A DNA stretch of 64,000 bases from NCBI GenBank assembly GCA_900320405.1, contig OOHM01000001.1:26209-90208 (forward strand), given 5' to 3'. The stretch is from an uncultured Pseudomonadota bacterium. GTDB taxonomy: Bacteria > Pseudomonadota > Alphaproteobacteria > Rs-D84. Position 1 is the first letter of the stretch. Each line of letters opens with the position of its first letter. Positions 48,267 through 56,482 of the stretch are shown one piece after another. A program made the translations under genes and the position numbers. The notes beneath the pieces are model-generated. The model was not told the origin of the DNA, made no database searches, and saw only the letters and a program-made list of their open reading frames with translations.

Positions 48267-50720
48267 CTACAACTCTATTGGCGGGAAACAATCACCCCCG
48301 GCATCCGGACAGCAATTAAATCCTTGATCGCCCATATCTGTATATGTTTCACCCGGACAGCATCCATTCATATCCGGTGCCGCCCCACCATCACACGTCA
48401 CAATCGAAGTGTCTTGCTTTGGTGCAGAAGATGCGGACGAGGTCTTTTTGAATGGATTTTGTATTGAACCATCGTCATTGTATTTCAATCCCAAAACCTG
48501 TTCATTATATGCCTGGGTATTTGGGCCGCCCGTACTTGCGACACTGTTCTGATTAGAAGCACTTTTTTGATTTTCAAACACGGCCTTTTGCTTTGCATTA
48601 TTTATCGCATCGTATGTTGCAAATGAACGGCAATAGAAATCCAGCGTCGTAAAGTTATATTCACGACATATCGCATCATTGCGTTTATCATAACTGGCGA
48701 CACACGAATCATCATCGCAATCACAACAGTCTTTTTTCAAAGAAGACATCATCATTGATCTAACCTGACCAATCAATTCATCTACGGTACGACTGTCTTC
48801 CGCTTTGGCATAATCTATATCGGGTCTTTCACCGCGTTCTGGGCGTCCGGCTTCATCTTCGGTTGCATATGGTGCCAATGCACATTTACGTGTATCCCCA
48901 TCTTCTTGACCACATGTGACCAACAGGTCAACCGGTGAAAACACAGTGATGCGTGTACCGGCGGCAATCGAAAACGGCGGTGTCGTATTATCCATTAAAT
49001 CCACCAATAATTTTGTTGCGACATTATTCCACGCGGTAATAATCTCGTTCTTGGCCAATTCGGATGAACGCACCGTACCCGATTGCACAACGGTATTATT
49101 ATCCAAATCAATTTGATTCACAAATGCATCAGATATAGGTGCAATCATATTCACCGCCGCCGGCACAATCGCGGTTAACATCGGCATAACAAATTGTTGC
49201 AGGTAATCCGTGCTGCCGTGGCCGGGGACACCCTTGCGTCCTTGGGAATCGGCGGCAAAAGGTTGTTTACCATCGTCGGTAAAGTTAAATTCCACACCAT
49301 CGGGGCGAATAAATTGATACCATTTTATTTGCATACGTCCAACCGCCTTGTACGGTCCCGGTAAATCCCCCGTCACATAACCCAACATCAATGTTCCGGT
49401 TGGAATAATAACCGTGCGGCCATTATCAGAATAAACATTACGGTCAACCGTTGCACGCACCGGCAAACCACTTTCCAGTAATTTAGAATCTGCCTGGATA
49501 TCCGACACGATTGTTGCAGGAATTGGTTTGTATTGACGCAGCACAAAACTGCGGTCATATGGGCGACTTGATACCACCGGTTTATTCGAACCGCTGTATC
49601 CTTTGAATTCGCTGGTTTTTTGTTTTTTTAATTCTATGCGTTTCGCCTTTTCACCTTTAAGGCTGCGTGCCTGGGTGGGCATAGCCAAAGTCGTTGCACC
49701 CAAAGAATCCATTTCTGCACGTGTCAATTGTTCTGCGCGTGTGACGCTTCTGCGGGTCGAACCACCACCAAGACGGGGCAGGCGGTCACTTACCACAAAA
49801 CGCACATGTTCAGAATCAGACCCAATTTTGCGTGTTGGATTATTTATATCCATAATATATCCCGTATCGGCATTATAAATTCCCGTCGGCGTGTCACAGT
49901 TTGTATCAGAAAAAGGATGATAATAATACGCGCCACCCATCGGTTTTATCCAACCCGATTGAATACCGGCGGTGTTATATGCCGGAAACGCAAAATCAGA
50001 ACAATTGTTTTTGAACATATTGCGTGGCGTGGCGGCAATCGGCGCATTATATGCGGCATCATTAAAACTGATTGGCGATGCAATATCGTTCAAATCTTCT
50101 TGAAAATCCGTATCATAACCATAATCATCTGGTTCATCCGGCACCGGTTCTGGTTCGGTTACCGGTGTGGGCGTATCCGCACGCGACACCGGTTTGTCAC
50201 GTGCACCGATAACCAATGTTATGGCTTTTGGATTATCGACTTCGGCCCCGGTTTCAAACGCACTCCACGTAATTGCGACATTTGCGTCGGTTGTATTTAT
50301 TGGATGTTCCGGTTGAAATTTGATATTTATGATGCAGGGCACATTCTGCTCTATGATGGTTTGGTCGTTTTTGCATGTTTCGGTTGCAGAAATTCCAACG
50401 GCATCGTTTGTATCACCTTCAACACGAACAACAACATTGGTCACCTGGACACGCGTGTTCGCAGAAATAAAGAATTCTGCTTCGCGGACTTCACCAACAA
50501 CCGTATCAGACCAATCAACCGGTGCATCGGGGGTGATAATCAGTTCTGGCGTGGGTGGCAAAGATTCCGGGTCAATGATAACACGTTGTGCCTTGCGATT
50601 GCCGATAAGCATCATCAACAACACAACAACAATCACGATTGCCGCCGCCAACAATATCCATTGGACATAACGTGGTGTGGTTTTGCGAAATTCTGAAAAC
50701 TGCTCACCGATTTTACTCAT
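48267..50720 (-). CDS. virB10: VirB10/TrbI-type T4SS core protein with extra Ig-like and Cys-rich regions
   Basis: VirB10 spans both membranes and links energy input to the outer-membrane pore. The 817-residue protein has a cytoplasmic start, one span (WILLAAAIVIVVVLLMML, about residues 20-40), then an Ig-like segment (VDWSDTVVGEVREAEFFIS ... PCIINIKFQPEH), a Pro-rich linker and the TrbI/VirB10 barrel domain: IPATIVSDIQADSK, GTLMLGYVTGDL and the antenna-like hydrophobic helix FVMPMLTAIVPAAVNMI. The C-terminal 150 residues are Cys-rich (KKDCCDCDDDSC, GCCPGE, NCCPDAGGDC), absent from standard VirB10. It is last in the operon, 24 nt after virB9. Confidence 0.9.
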   Translation of the reverse strand: MSKIGEQFSEFRKTTPRYVQWILLAAAIVIVVVLLMMLIGNRKAQRVIIDPESLPPTPELIITPDAPVDWSDTVVGEVREAEFFISANTRVQVTNVVVRVEGDTNDAVGISATETCKNDQTIIEQNVPCIINIKFQPEHPINTTDANVAITWSAFETGAEVDNPKAITLVIGARDKPVSRADTPTPVTEPEPVPDEPDDYGYDTDFQEDLNDIASPISFNDAAYNAPIAATPRNMFKNNCSDFAFPAYNTAGIQSGWIKPMGGAYYYHPFSDTNCDTPTGIYNADTGYIMDINNPTRKIGSDSEHVRFVVSDRLPRLGGGSTRRSVTRAEQLTRAEMDSLGATTLAMPTQARSLKGEKAKRIELKKQKTSEFKGYSGSNKPVVSSRPYDRSFVLRQYKPIPATIVSDIQADSKLLESGLPVRATVDRNVYSDNGRTVIIPTGTLMLGYVTGDLPGPYKAVGRMQIKWYQFIRPDGVEFNFTDDGKQPFAADSQGRKGVPGHGSTDYLQQFVMPMLTAIVPAAVNMIAPISDAFVNQIDLDNNTVVQSGTVRSSELAKNEIITAWNNVATKLLVDLMDNTTPPFSIAAGTRITVFSPVDLLVTCGQEDGDTRKCALAPYATEDEAGRPERGERPDIDYAKAEDSRTVDELIGQVRSMMMSSLKKDCCDCDDDSCVASYDKRNDAICREYNFTTLDFYCRSFATYDAINNAKQKAVFENQKSASNQNSVASTGGPNTQAYNEQVLGLKYNDDGSIQNPFKKTSSASSAPKQDTSIVTCDGGAAPDMNGCCPGETYTDMGDQGFNCCPDAGGDCFPPIEL

Positions 50721-50744
50721 AACGACCCACCGTACCTTTACACA

Positions 50745-52298
50745 CTATTGAATACGAACCACCTGGCAACTGGCACCACTGAACTTTAACAATTGGTCAC
50801 AAAGTTTTTGCGCGGTATCAATATCCGGCATCGGCCCGATACGCAGACGGTACAGACGCGCCGCCGAAGATGTTGCGCCCAATTCGCCGACACCCTGTTC
50901 ATCAACTGCATAGAACACGCTGTCTTTGTATTTGGTCAATAAACCCTGACCATCGTTACCACTGAACCGTGCCATCAAATCTGCCCAGTAATCATCCAAT
51001 GCCTTGACACTGGTATCCGACTTTAATTCAACGGCAACACCACTTTGGTTTGTGGTGATAAGCGGGATATTAGATTGTGGTAAATACGCACCGGCCGTAT
51101 TCCGCGCGGTTGGCAACATCGTTAATCCGGTCGAACTGCCACCACTTGGCGTGCCATACATATTCATCATCATTGCGCCCGATGTCGCCGCCGGCACGGT
51201 GACATTAATTCCGTTTTGAACCGGTGTGACATTGTTTATGTATGTTGGTGTGGTTGTATAATTACCGTACCCGTTTTGAATTGCAACCTGGTCCGCGGTG
51301 TACAATACATTATTCAACGATTGCCCCGATAACATACTCTGCGCAACATTTGCCTCGGCCAATGCCATAACACTGGCGGTGTCGGCAATCAAGAACGGTT
51401 TAGAACGTTTTTTAATACAAACAATTCTTTGACCACTGCGCAGAACCATATCGCCGACCGCCTCGACAATCAATAATCTGCCGTCTTCACCATCTGTACG
51501 GAATCCAACGGGCGATTCGCCACCTTCGACCAAAAGCGACACGACCGGTCTTTGTGTCATAGAAATAACCTTGTCGCCAAAATCAATATACGTGAATACA
51601 CGGTCGCGCCACACGCGTTCCGGTGCAATAACATAATCATCCGGGTTTGGAACAAATATATCTAAATCAAAACGAAATTCGGACGGATCGATTTTCATTG
51701 TTTTAATCCAATCATAGTCTTCACCGTCAACACCAATCGTGCCGCTTTTCGCCGGTGTCTTTTTGAATATGGAATTCATGGCCCCACCCGCCGGTGTTCC
51801 CGCCACCGCCATATTCGACGGCAACCGTGCGCCACCATCCAAAGAAACATCAACCTGGGAATATGTGATTTCTGATGCGTTCGCCGGTTCACTGCGCAGA
51901 TAGAATGTATAAACATTCCCCGACTTTCCCGTCACAATCAGATTTGTATCGGACCCCATATTATCAGACGCCGGGGTAATATACATTGTGCGTCCGCCCT
52001 GGGTCGCATCAATTGAAAAATAACCATCGTTACCAACAATCGCTTCTTCAATTTGTTCGCCCACCGGCAAATTCACCATGGTCACCATTCCATTGCGCAG
52101 TTTTATCGGCAAAACCGTACCCGCATCCCAAGACAGTTGCGCATATCCGGGTTTGATACTGCCCGATGCCATATTTGCATTTGGGTTGTCCCACGCGCTT
52201 TGTACACCATAGTTCACGGCGTTCGCGTCAAATACGACCAAGGCGACAATCGCGCCCATTAAAGATACTTTTACACCAAACAATTTTGTCAGATTCAT
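50745..52298 (-). CDS. virB9: VirB9-type T4SS outer core protein with C-terminal SPOR-like domain
   Basis: VirB9 forms the outer-membrane ring with VirB7 and VirB10. The 517-residue protein has a signal peptide ending FDANAVNYG, the N-terminal VirB9 domain (LPVGEQIEEAIVGNDGYFSI ... TGKSGNVYTFYLRS) and the C-terminal domain (VFTYIDFGDKVISMTQRPVV ... RSGQRIVCIKK). A Ser/Thr/Asn-rich linker leads to a last segment, LYRLRIGPMPDIDTAQKLC and then ASCQVVRIQ, which has the SPOR pattern. Standard VirB9 is about 290 residues, so the tail is a real extension. AAAGGAAT precedes ATG 52298. Confidence 0.86.
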   Translation of the reverse strand: MNLTKLFGVKVSLMGAIVALVVFDANAVNYGVQSAWDNPNANMASGSIKPGYAQLSWDAGTVLPIKLRNGMVTMVNLPVGEQIEEAIVGNDGYFSIDATQGGRTMYITPASDNMGSDTNLIVTGKSGNVYTFYLRSEPANASEITYSQVDVSLDGGARLPSNMAVAGTPAGGAMNSIFKKTPAKSGTIGVDGEDYDWIKTMKIDPSEFRFDLDIFVPNPDDYVIAPERVWRDRVFTYIDFGDKVISMTQRPVVSLLVEGGESPVGFRTDGEDGRLLIVEAVGDMVLRSGQRIVCIKKRSKPFLIADTASVMALAEANVAQSMLSGQSLNNVLYTADQVAIQNGYGNYTTTPTYINNVTPVQNGINVTVPAATSGAMMMNMYGTPSGGSSTGLTMLPTARNTAGAYLPQSNIPLITTNQSGVAVELKSDTSVKALDDYWADLMARFSGNDGQGLLTKYKDSVFYAVDEQGVGELGATSSAARLYRLRIGPMPDIDTAQKLCDQLLKFSGASCQVVRIQ

Positions 52299-52332
52299 AT
52301 TCCTTTCCCTTGTCTTTCATACCCACAATTTA

Positions 52333-52992
52333 TTATTTATATACCGTGTCCAGTGGGTCACCGCCACCACCTTCGACCGTATATCGCGAAACCTTGATAC
52401 CCAATGGATTGTTCAAACGTTCCGCCCATTTAATTTGTGTGTCGTCACTTAATGTAATTCCTACCAAGATTGTATAATCTTTTTTGTCGGTTTGTCCATT
52501 ATTATCTGAACAATAATATTCAAATTTTACCGTGTACAAATTATTTTTCAATTGCAACGGTTGCCCACGGAAATTCACAACACAATTGAACGCGAAATCC
52601 GGATAGTCACTTAAAATCGCGTGATATAATCCGGTTTTTTGGAACGCATTATATACATCGGTCGTAGACCACGCGGCAACAACACCATCACTGTTGCCCC
52701 ATTTTTGACGCATAACCGACATATTTTGTTCAATTTCATTGCGCGCGCGGACATATTCCATAACGAACGCCTTGCGATAAGCCTCAAGATTTTGGTCGTT
52801 CGGCGGTAATTCAGTAATTTGAATAACCGACGCACCTTCGGGTTTTGATGTAATAAAAAACACCTCGGGCCGATTCAGTGGAAACATTTTTTCCAATGTC
52901 ATAAACATCACAAAGACCACCACCACGCACCCGGCGAACACGAAAGTAAGTAATCTTGATAATAAAACCGGCGGTTCTATGCGGTTTTGCAC
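52333..52992 (-). CDS. virB8: VirB8-like T4SS inner-membrane protein
   Basis: VirB8 is an assembly factor with one N-terminal span and a periplasmic NTF2-like domain. This 219-residue protein has the span LLTFVFAGCVVVVFVMFMTL (about residues 13-32) and a following domain with FVMEYVRARNEIEQNM and VYNAFQKTGLY, the helix pattern of VirB8. Sequence identity to named VirB8 is weak; place in the operon (virB8-virB9-virB10 order) supports it. It starts at a GTG (52992) with AAAGGGAGA upstream. It is first in the operon, 34 nt before virB9. Confidence 0.78.
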   Translation of the reverse strand: MQNRIEPPVLLSRLLTFVFAGCVVVVFVMFMTLEKMFPLNRPEVFFITSKPEGASVIQITELPPNDQNLEAYRKAFVMEYVRARNEIEQNMSVMRQKWGNSDGVVAAWSTTDVYNAFQKTGLYHAILSDYPDFAFNCVVNFRGQPLQLKNNLYTVKFEYYCSDNNGQTDKKDYTILVGITLSDDTQIKWAERLNNPLGIKVSRYTVEGGGGDPLDTVYK

Positions 52993-53090
52993 GGCACAAT
53001 TCTCCCTTTACTTAAAACGATTGTAGAAAAATATTTACACCCAATGCAAGTGTTTTTTTGATGATTTTTGTAAGTATTTGTTGTCAATAA

Positions 53091-53116
53091 AAAATGGTTG
53101 CAACCGCAACCATTTT
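53091..53116 (-). terminator. Terminator of the 53123-53722 gene
   Basis: Ten-bp stem AAAATGGTTG / CAACCATTTT with loop CAACCG and T-rich tail on the minus strand. Confidence 0.8.
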
Positions 53117-53122
53117 TTATCG

Positions 53123-53722
53123 TTACATCAGTTCAGTATAGCATGTATGGGTGTTTGGGTTACAGCCGCCGCCACAACAAGTGCTGGCATCGCGGCATGT
53201 CTCACCATCTAGTGAACAGACATCTTTCCTATCGTTTGGTGAAAATACATCAATTACACTTCCAATACTCCATAATAAACAATCCCCGTTTGATGCTGTT
53301 TCAGCACACTTTGGTGGTGTCATAGCGCGTTGTTGATAAAATCCATCTTGTGGTATATAATTGCCAAAATTATCCATCTGGTCGTGCAGCACACTTATCT
53401 GCTGATATAAACCACCCACGGCCGGAACAATCAAGCCCGCCGTCACCAGGTCGCCTTCGTGACCGGAAACTACTCCCTCGTTTTCATCAAGGCCCGTTTC
53501 TGGATTAAAAATTGCGCGTTGGGTAACAACGCCCGGGGTGGACGTTGTTTCAACAACACTGCCGTTTGTAAAGTTTGCGCCGGTTGCATCAATTTTATTT
53601 TGCTTTAATGCGTCCGCGGCATCAACATAGTTTTTTGATGTGACGGTTGATGATGTTGTATCCGCAAATGCGTTTAATGTTAAAACGGATGCAAATGCAC
53701 CAATGAATAATGCTTGTTTCAT
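53123..53722 (-). CDS. Small exported protein of the YVDxADALKQ family (copy 4)
   Basis: A 199-residue protein with a signal peptide (MKQALFIGAFASVLTLNAFA), then STVTSKNYVDAADALKQNKI. The centre has GLIVPAVGGLYQQI, comparable with IPTMGAVMAQI of the 35529 protein. CAETASNGDCLLWSIG matches the CxxW...NCLLWNL end of the 16343 and 6566(-) proteins, and is followed by an extra Cys-knot-like tail (VCSLDGETC ... CCGGGCNPNTHTC). ATG 53722 with GGGAGGAA upstream is chosen over the longer start at 53779. Element A copy 2 lies 130 nt upstream. Confidence 0.88.
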   Translation of the reverse strand: MKQALFIGAFASVLTLNAFADTTSSTVTSKNYVDAADALKQNKIDATGANFTNGSVVETTSTPGVVTQRAIFNPETGLDENEGVVSGHEGDLVTAGLIVPAVGGLYQQISVLHDQMDNFGNYIPQDGFYQQRAMTPPKCAETASNGDCLLWSIGSVIDVFSPNDRKDVCSLDGETCRDASTCCGGGCNPNTHTCYTELM

Positions 53723-53752
53723 AATATTCCTCCCATTTTCCTTTTTGCTTGT

Positions 53753-53817
53753 CGTCATCCCGGCGCCCGGGTCCCGCAAAAAACGAAGTTTTTTGTGGGT
53801 GGTCTAGGCCGGGATCC
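53753..53817. repeat. REP-like palindromic repeat in the upstream region of copy 4
   Basis: CGTCATCCCGGC on one side and GCCGGGATCC on the other frame an inner hairpin GCAAAAAACGAAGTTTTTTG. It is related to the 28068-28143 repeat by its CGTCATCCCG end. Confidence 0.65.
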
Positions 53818-53852
53818 CTTCCTTTTCTTGCTTGTTTTATACGAATATATTA

Positions 53853-53954
53853 TGGCATTAAAGGTACCTTTTTGACCAGTACTTATGCTAAAACATAACA
53901 TATTGAAATTACTGAAAAACATTTTTGTAAAAAAGTACTGGACAAAAAGGTACG
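53853..53954 (-). repeat. Element A copy 2: inverted repeats upstream of exported protein copy 4
   Basis: Arms AAAGGTACCTTTTTGACCAG (53860-53879) and CTGGACAAAAAGGTAC (53939-53954) are near-perfect inverses flanking about 59 nt. On the minus strand the order GTACCTTTTTGTCCAGTAC, then AGTAATTTCAAT, then CTGGTCAAAAAGGTACCTTT plus AATG matches copy 1 at 16203-16307. No recombinase gene adjoins this copy. Confidence 0.65.
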
Positions 53955-53969
53955 ATTAAATCGACCACT

Positions 53970-54062
53970 CTGTACAAACCCTTCCCGGCGGTGACCTATC
54001 CACCAACCCTTGTCTACCGAGTCCCGAAAGGCGAAAGCGGAACCAACCACCGGCCACCAAAA
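53970..54062. other. Unassigned GC-rich structured segment
   Basis: This ~90-nt stretch between element A copy 2 and tRNA-Trp is much GC-richer than its flanks and rich in short complementary runs (GGCGGTGACC and GGCCACC; CCCGAAAGGCGAAAGCGG). It has no supported ORF and I cannot match it to 4.5S, 6S, tmRNA or RNase P RNA motifs. It could be a small RNA or the remains of a repeat. Confidence 0.35.
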
Positions 54063-54105
54063 AAACACTTGCCTTGAATTTACAAAATATTTATAATATT
54101 TGCGC

Positions 54106-54133
54106 TTGATTTTCTGATAATGTGTGCTAATCT
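54106..54133 (+). promoter_or_regulatory. Promoter of tRNA-Trp-secE-nusG
   Basis: TTGATT and TAATCT spaced 16 nt, with TGC before the -10 box; ends about 65 nt before tRNA-Trp. Confidence 0.6.
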
Positions 54134-54198
54134 TGGTCAGAATATTGGGTGTGCGTTCGAACCAAATGCGCGGAAATGCGCGGGTTTGTCGTGGATAC

Positions 54199-54272
54199 AG
54201 GGGCATGGTTCAATGGTAGAACATCGGTCTCCAAAACCGCAGATGAGGGTTCGATTCCTTCTGCCCCTGCCA
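54199..54272 (+). tRNA. tRNA-Trp (CCA)
   Basis: Acceptor AGGGGCA pairs with TGCCCCT, anticodon CCA lies in loop CTCCAAA, T-loop is GGTTCGATTCC, discriminator G and encoded CCA. tRNA-Trp directly before secE is the common alphaproteobacterial order. Confidence 0.96.
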
Positions 54273-54329
54273 TAAAAAATGGGGTGGATGCACGCCGGAT
54301 GTTAAAAATAAAGGGAAATTGGTGCGTCA

Positions 54330-54509
54330 ATGAAAAAAATAATGGATTTTATACGTGGTGTCCGGGCGGAATGGTTCAAAATTGTTTGGCCAACCCGTGC
54401 CGAGGTTGTACGCGCAACCATTATGATTCTGGTGTTTTCCGGTCTTGCCGCATTGTTTTTCTTTGTAGTGGACAGCATTCTAAACGCACTGGTTGGGTGG
54501 ATTTTCTAA
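54330..54509 (+). CDS. secE: Preprotein translocase subunit SecE
   Basis: A 59-residue single-span form of SecE. The amphipathic helix FIRGVRAEWFKIVWPTRAEV (with the KxxWPtxxE motif) is followed by one membrane span (ATIMILVFSGLAALFFFVV). SecE stabilises SecY in the translocon. GGGAAATTGG lies upstream of the ATG. It sits between tRNA-Trp and nusG as in most proteobacteria. Confidence 0.97.
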   Translation: MKKIMDFIRGVRAEWFKIVWPTRAEVVRATIMILVFSGLAALFFFVVDSILNALVGWIF

Positions 54510-54534
54510 TACGGGTTTGCCAAAGGGAATGATA

Positions 54535-55068
54535 ATGGAAGATAAAATGCAATGGTTTGTTGTAAATGTTCATACGGGGTGCGAAGACAAAGTTGCACGC
54601 AACCTGCGCGAACAAATTGATAAACGACGCCTGAATGCGTATTTTGGTGAAATTTTGGTGCCGACACGCGAAGTGACGGAAATCAAGGCCGGTAAACGCG
54701 TGAAAACCGAAAAGAAATTTTTCCCGGGTTATATCGTTGTCCAAATGGTTATGAATAACGAAACATTTTCGTTGGTGAAATTGATGCCCCAGGTTGTAAT
54801 GTTCTTGGGCGCGCGTCAAAAACCGGTCGCGGTCAGTGAAGAAGAAGCACGCCGTTTGTTGAAACAGGTAGAAGAGGGCAGCACCGTCCCAGACGATATG
54901 GTATACGAAGTTGGCCAAGAAGTTCATGTTATCGATGGACCGTTTGCGAACTTTAATGGTGTTGTATCCGAAGTTGATAATGTAAAGCAAAAAATGACTG
55001 TCACGATTTTGGTATTTGGTCGTGAAACCAGTGTCTCACTGGATTTTGAACAGGTCGAAAGAGTTTAA
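54535..55068 (+). CDS. nusG: Transcription termination/antitermination factor NusG
   Basis: NusG binds RNA polymerase and links it to Rho or the ribosome. The 177-residue protein has the NGN domain (MQWFVVNVHTGCEDKVARNL, then FFPGYIVVQM) and the KOW motif (HVIDGPFANFNGVVSEVD). ATG 54535 is preferred to the ATG 6 nt upstream because AAAGGG then has proper spacing. Confidence 0.97.
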   Translation: MEDKMQWFVVNVHTGCEDKVARNLREQIDKRRLNAYFGEILVPTREVTEIKAGKRVKTEKKFFPGYIVVQMVMNNETFSLVKLMPQVVMFLGARQKPVAVSEEEARRLLKQVEEGSTVPDDMVYEVGQEVHVIDGPFANFNGVVSEVDNVKQKMTVTILVFGRETSVSLDFEQVERV

Positions 55069-55114
55069 CCGATTTGAAAAATCGGCGGGCGTGTGAAATG
55101 CACGCGAAACAAAC

Positions 55115-55142
55115 CGTGGAAGATGCGCCACATCGCACCACG
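55115..55142 (+). promoter_or_regulatory. Hairpin in the nusG-rplK gap, possible L1-binding leader
   Basis: CGTGG pairs with CCACG around an inner GATG/CATC hairpin, 24 nt before rplK. L1 autoregulates rplKA through a leader structure in other bacteria; this hairpin is the candidate here. No promoter is obvious. Confidence 0.4.
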
Positions 55143-55166
55143 AATCCAAAAACAAAAGGATGAAAA

Positions 55167-55598
55167 ATGGCAAAAAAAGAACTTAAGGGGATTGTGAAAC
55201 TTGTTGTCCCCGCAAAACAGGCAAATCCTGCGCCACCAATTGGGCCGGCGTTAGGTGCGGCGGGTGTTAATATCGCCGAATTCTGCAAACAATTTAACGA
55301 TAAAACGTCTGATAAAGAACCGGGTATGCCAATTCCGTGCATTATTACCGTATATACGGACCGCAGTTTCGAATTCATTATGAAATTGCCGCCGGTTTCT
55401 TACTATATTAAAAAGGCGTTGAAATTGAAAATCGGTTCGCATAAACCGGGTCGTGACTTTGTTGGTACAATCACCAAGGCACAAATCCGGGAAATTGCGG
55501 AAAATAAGATGCCGGACTTGAATTGCTCTACCATTGAATCTGCGATGAACATCGTCGCGGGTCAATGCCGTTCAATGGGTGTAAAGGTGGAGGATTAA
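55167..55598 (+). CDS. rplK: 50S ribosomal protein L11
   Basis: L11 forms the GTPase-associated centre with 23S rRNA. The 143-residue protein has the N-terminal [20 protein letters not shown] signature and ends in [16 protein letters not shown], the L11 signature. AAAAGGATG precedes the ATG. rplA follows after 3 nt. Confidence 0.98.
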   Translation: MAKKELKGIVKLVVPAKQANPAPPIGPALGAAGVNIAEFCKQFNDKTSDKEPGMPIPCIITVYTDRSFEFIMKLPPVSYYIKKALKLKIGSHKPGRDFVGTITKAQIREIAENKMPDLNCSTIESAMNIVAGQCRSMGVKVED

Positions 55599-55601
55599 GC
55601 C

Positions 55602-56276
55602 ATGAAAATTACAAAAAGACAAAAAACATGGGCGGATTTAGATACCGCAAAAACATATTCTTTCGCAGATGCGATTGATGCGTTGCGTCCGTTCACATCA
55701 AAAAAATTCGATGAAACATTGGAAATTGCGGTTCGTTTGTCTATTGACGTGACCAAGGCCGATCAAAATATTCGCGGAATGTTGTCTTTGCCGAATGGCA
55801 CGGGCAAAAAGGTTCGCGTCGCCGTATTCACAAATGACAAAGCGGACGAAGCCGAAAAGGCCGGTGCCGATGTCATTGGTGGCGAAGATTTGATTGAAAA
55901 AGTTGCCGCGGGTCAAATTGATTTTGACCGTGTTATCGCGACACCTGATATGATGCCGAAAATGTCCAAGGTTGCACGTGTTTTGGGGCCAAAGGGCTTA
56001 ATGCCTAACCCGAAATTGGGAACGGTGACCAATGATGTTGCGGCGGCGGTGAAAAATGCCAAGGCGGGTCAAATCGAATATCGTGCCGAAAAGAACGGTA
56101 TTATTCATGCAGGCATTGGTAAAATGTCGTTTTCAACCGAAAAATTGGTCGAAAATGCGAATGCATTGATTGAACAATTGAAAAAGGTTAAACCGGCGTC
56201 AACCAAGGGTCAATATATCTTGGGTATTGCGGTTGCGACAACCCAAGGTCCGGGTCTGCAAATTGATGCAAAATAA
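55602..56276 (+). CDS. rplA: 50S ribosomal protein L1
   Basis: L1 forms the mobile L1 stalk and represses its own operon. The 224-residue protein has the domain II block MMPKMSKVARVLGPKGLMPN and KNAKAGQIEYRAEKNGIIHA. GGAGGATTAAGCC lies upstream of the ATG. Confidence 0.98.
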   Translation: MKITKRQKTWADLDTAKTYSFADAIDALRPFTSKKFDETLEIAVRLSIDVTKADQNIRGMLSLPNGTGKKVRVAVFTNDKADEAEKAGADVIGGEDLIEKVAAGQIDFDRVIATPDMMPKMSKVARVLGPKGLMPNPKLGTVTNDVAAAVKNAKAGQIEYRAEKNGIIHAGIGKMSFSTEKLVENANALIEQLKKVKPASTKGQYILGIAVATTQGPGLQIDAK

Positions 56277-56280
56277 TAAA

Positions 56281-56463
56281 TGTGGTTTATGGCGCGTGTC
56301 ATAAACCACAAACAAGATTTCTGTCCGAGACTGATGGTGCAGTAAAACGCTTAATTTCCATCATAGACAAAGAAAAATTCTTTGGGACGGAAAATGGTCC
56401 CATCCCGGGCAAAACCGGATGGAAAGTTTAACAAAGGTTGGTTTATGTGTTCGCATATAAACC
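56281..56463 (+). promoter_or_regulatory. rplJ leader (L10-type) with two strong hairpins
   Basis: An 11-bp perfect stem TGTGGTTTATG / CATAAACCACA (56281-56310) opens the region. The middle (CCGAGACTGATGG ... CCATCATAGACAAAG ... GGGACGG) can form the helices expected for an L10-binding leader. A last hairpin GGTTTATGTG-TTCG-CATATAAACC (56440-56463) ends 20 nt before rplJ. L10(L12)4 binding to such leaders represses rplJL translation in many bacteria. Confidence 0.6.
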
Positions 56464-56482
56464 AAGAAGTAAGGGTAAAAAG

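Noticed and set aside
48156..48467. Plus-strand ORF of 103 residues
   Set aside because: Runs through the T4SS terminator hairpin and antisense to virB10; no coding evidence.
49728..50696. 322-residue plus-strand ORF
   Set aside because: Antisense shadow of virB10; Ile/Arg/Cys-rich and without start signals.
53883..54206. Minus-strand ORF of 107 residues through the GC-rich segment
   Set aside because: It crosses the tRNA-Trp 5' end and element A; no signal or domain, no ribosome binding site.
54127..54330. Minus-strand ORF with a peptide like GAEGIEPSSAV...LPLNHAP
   Set aside because: It is the antisense translation of tRNA-Trp, a well-known annotation artefact.
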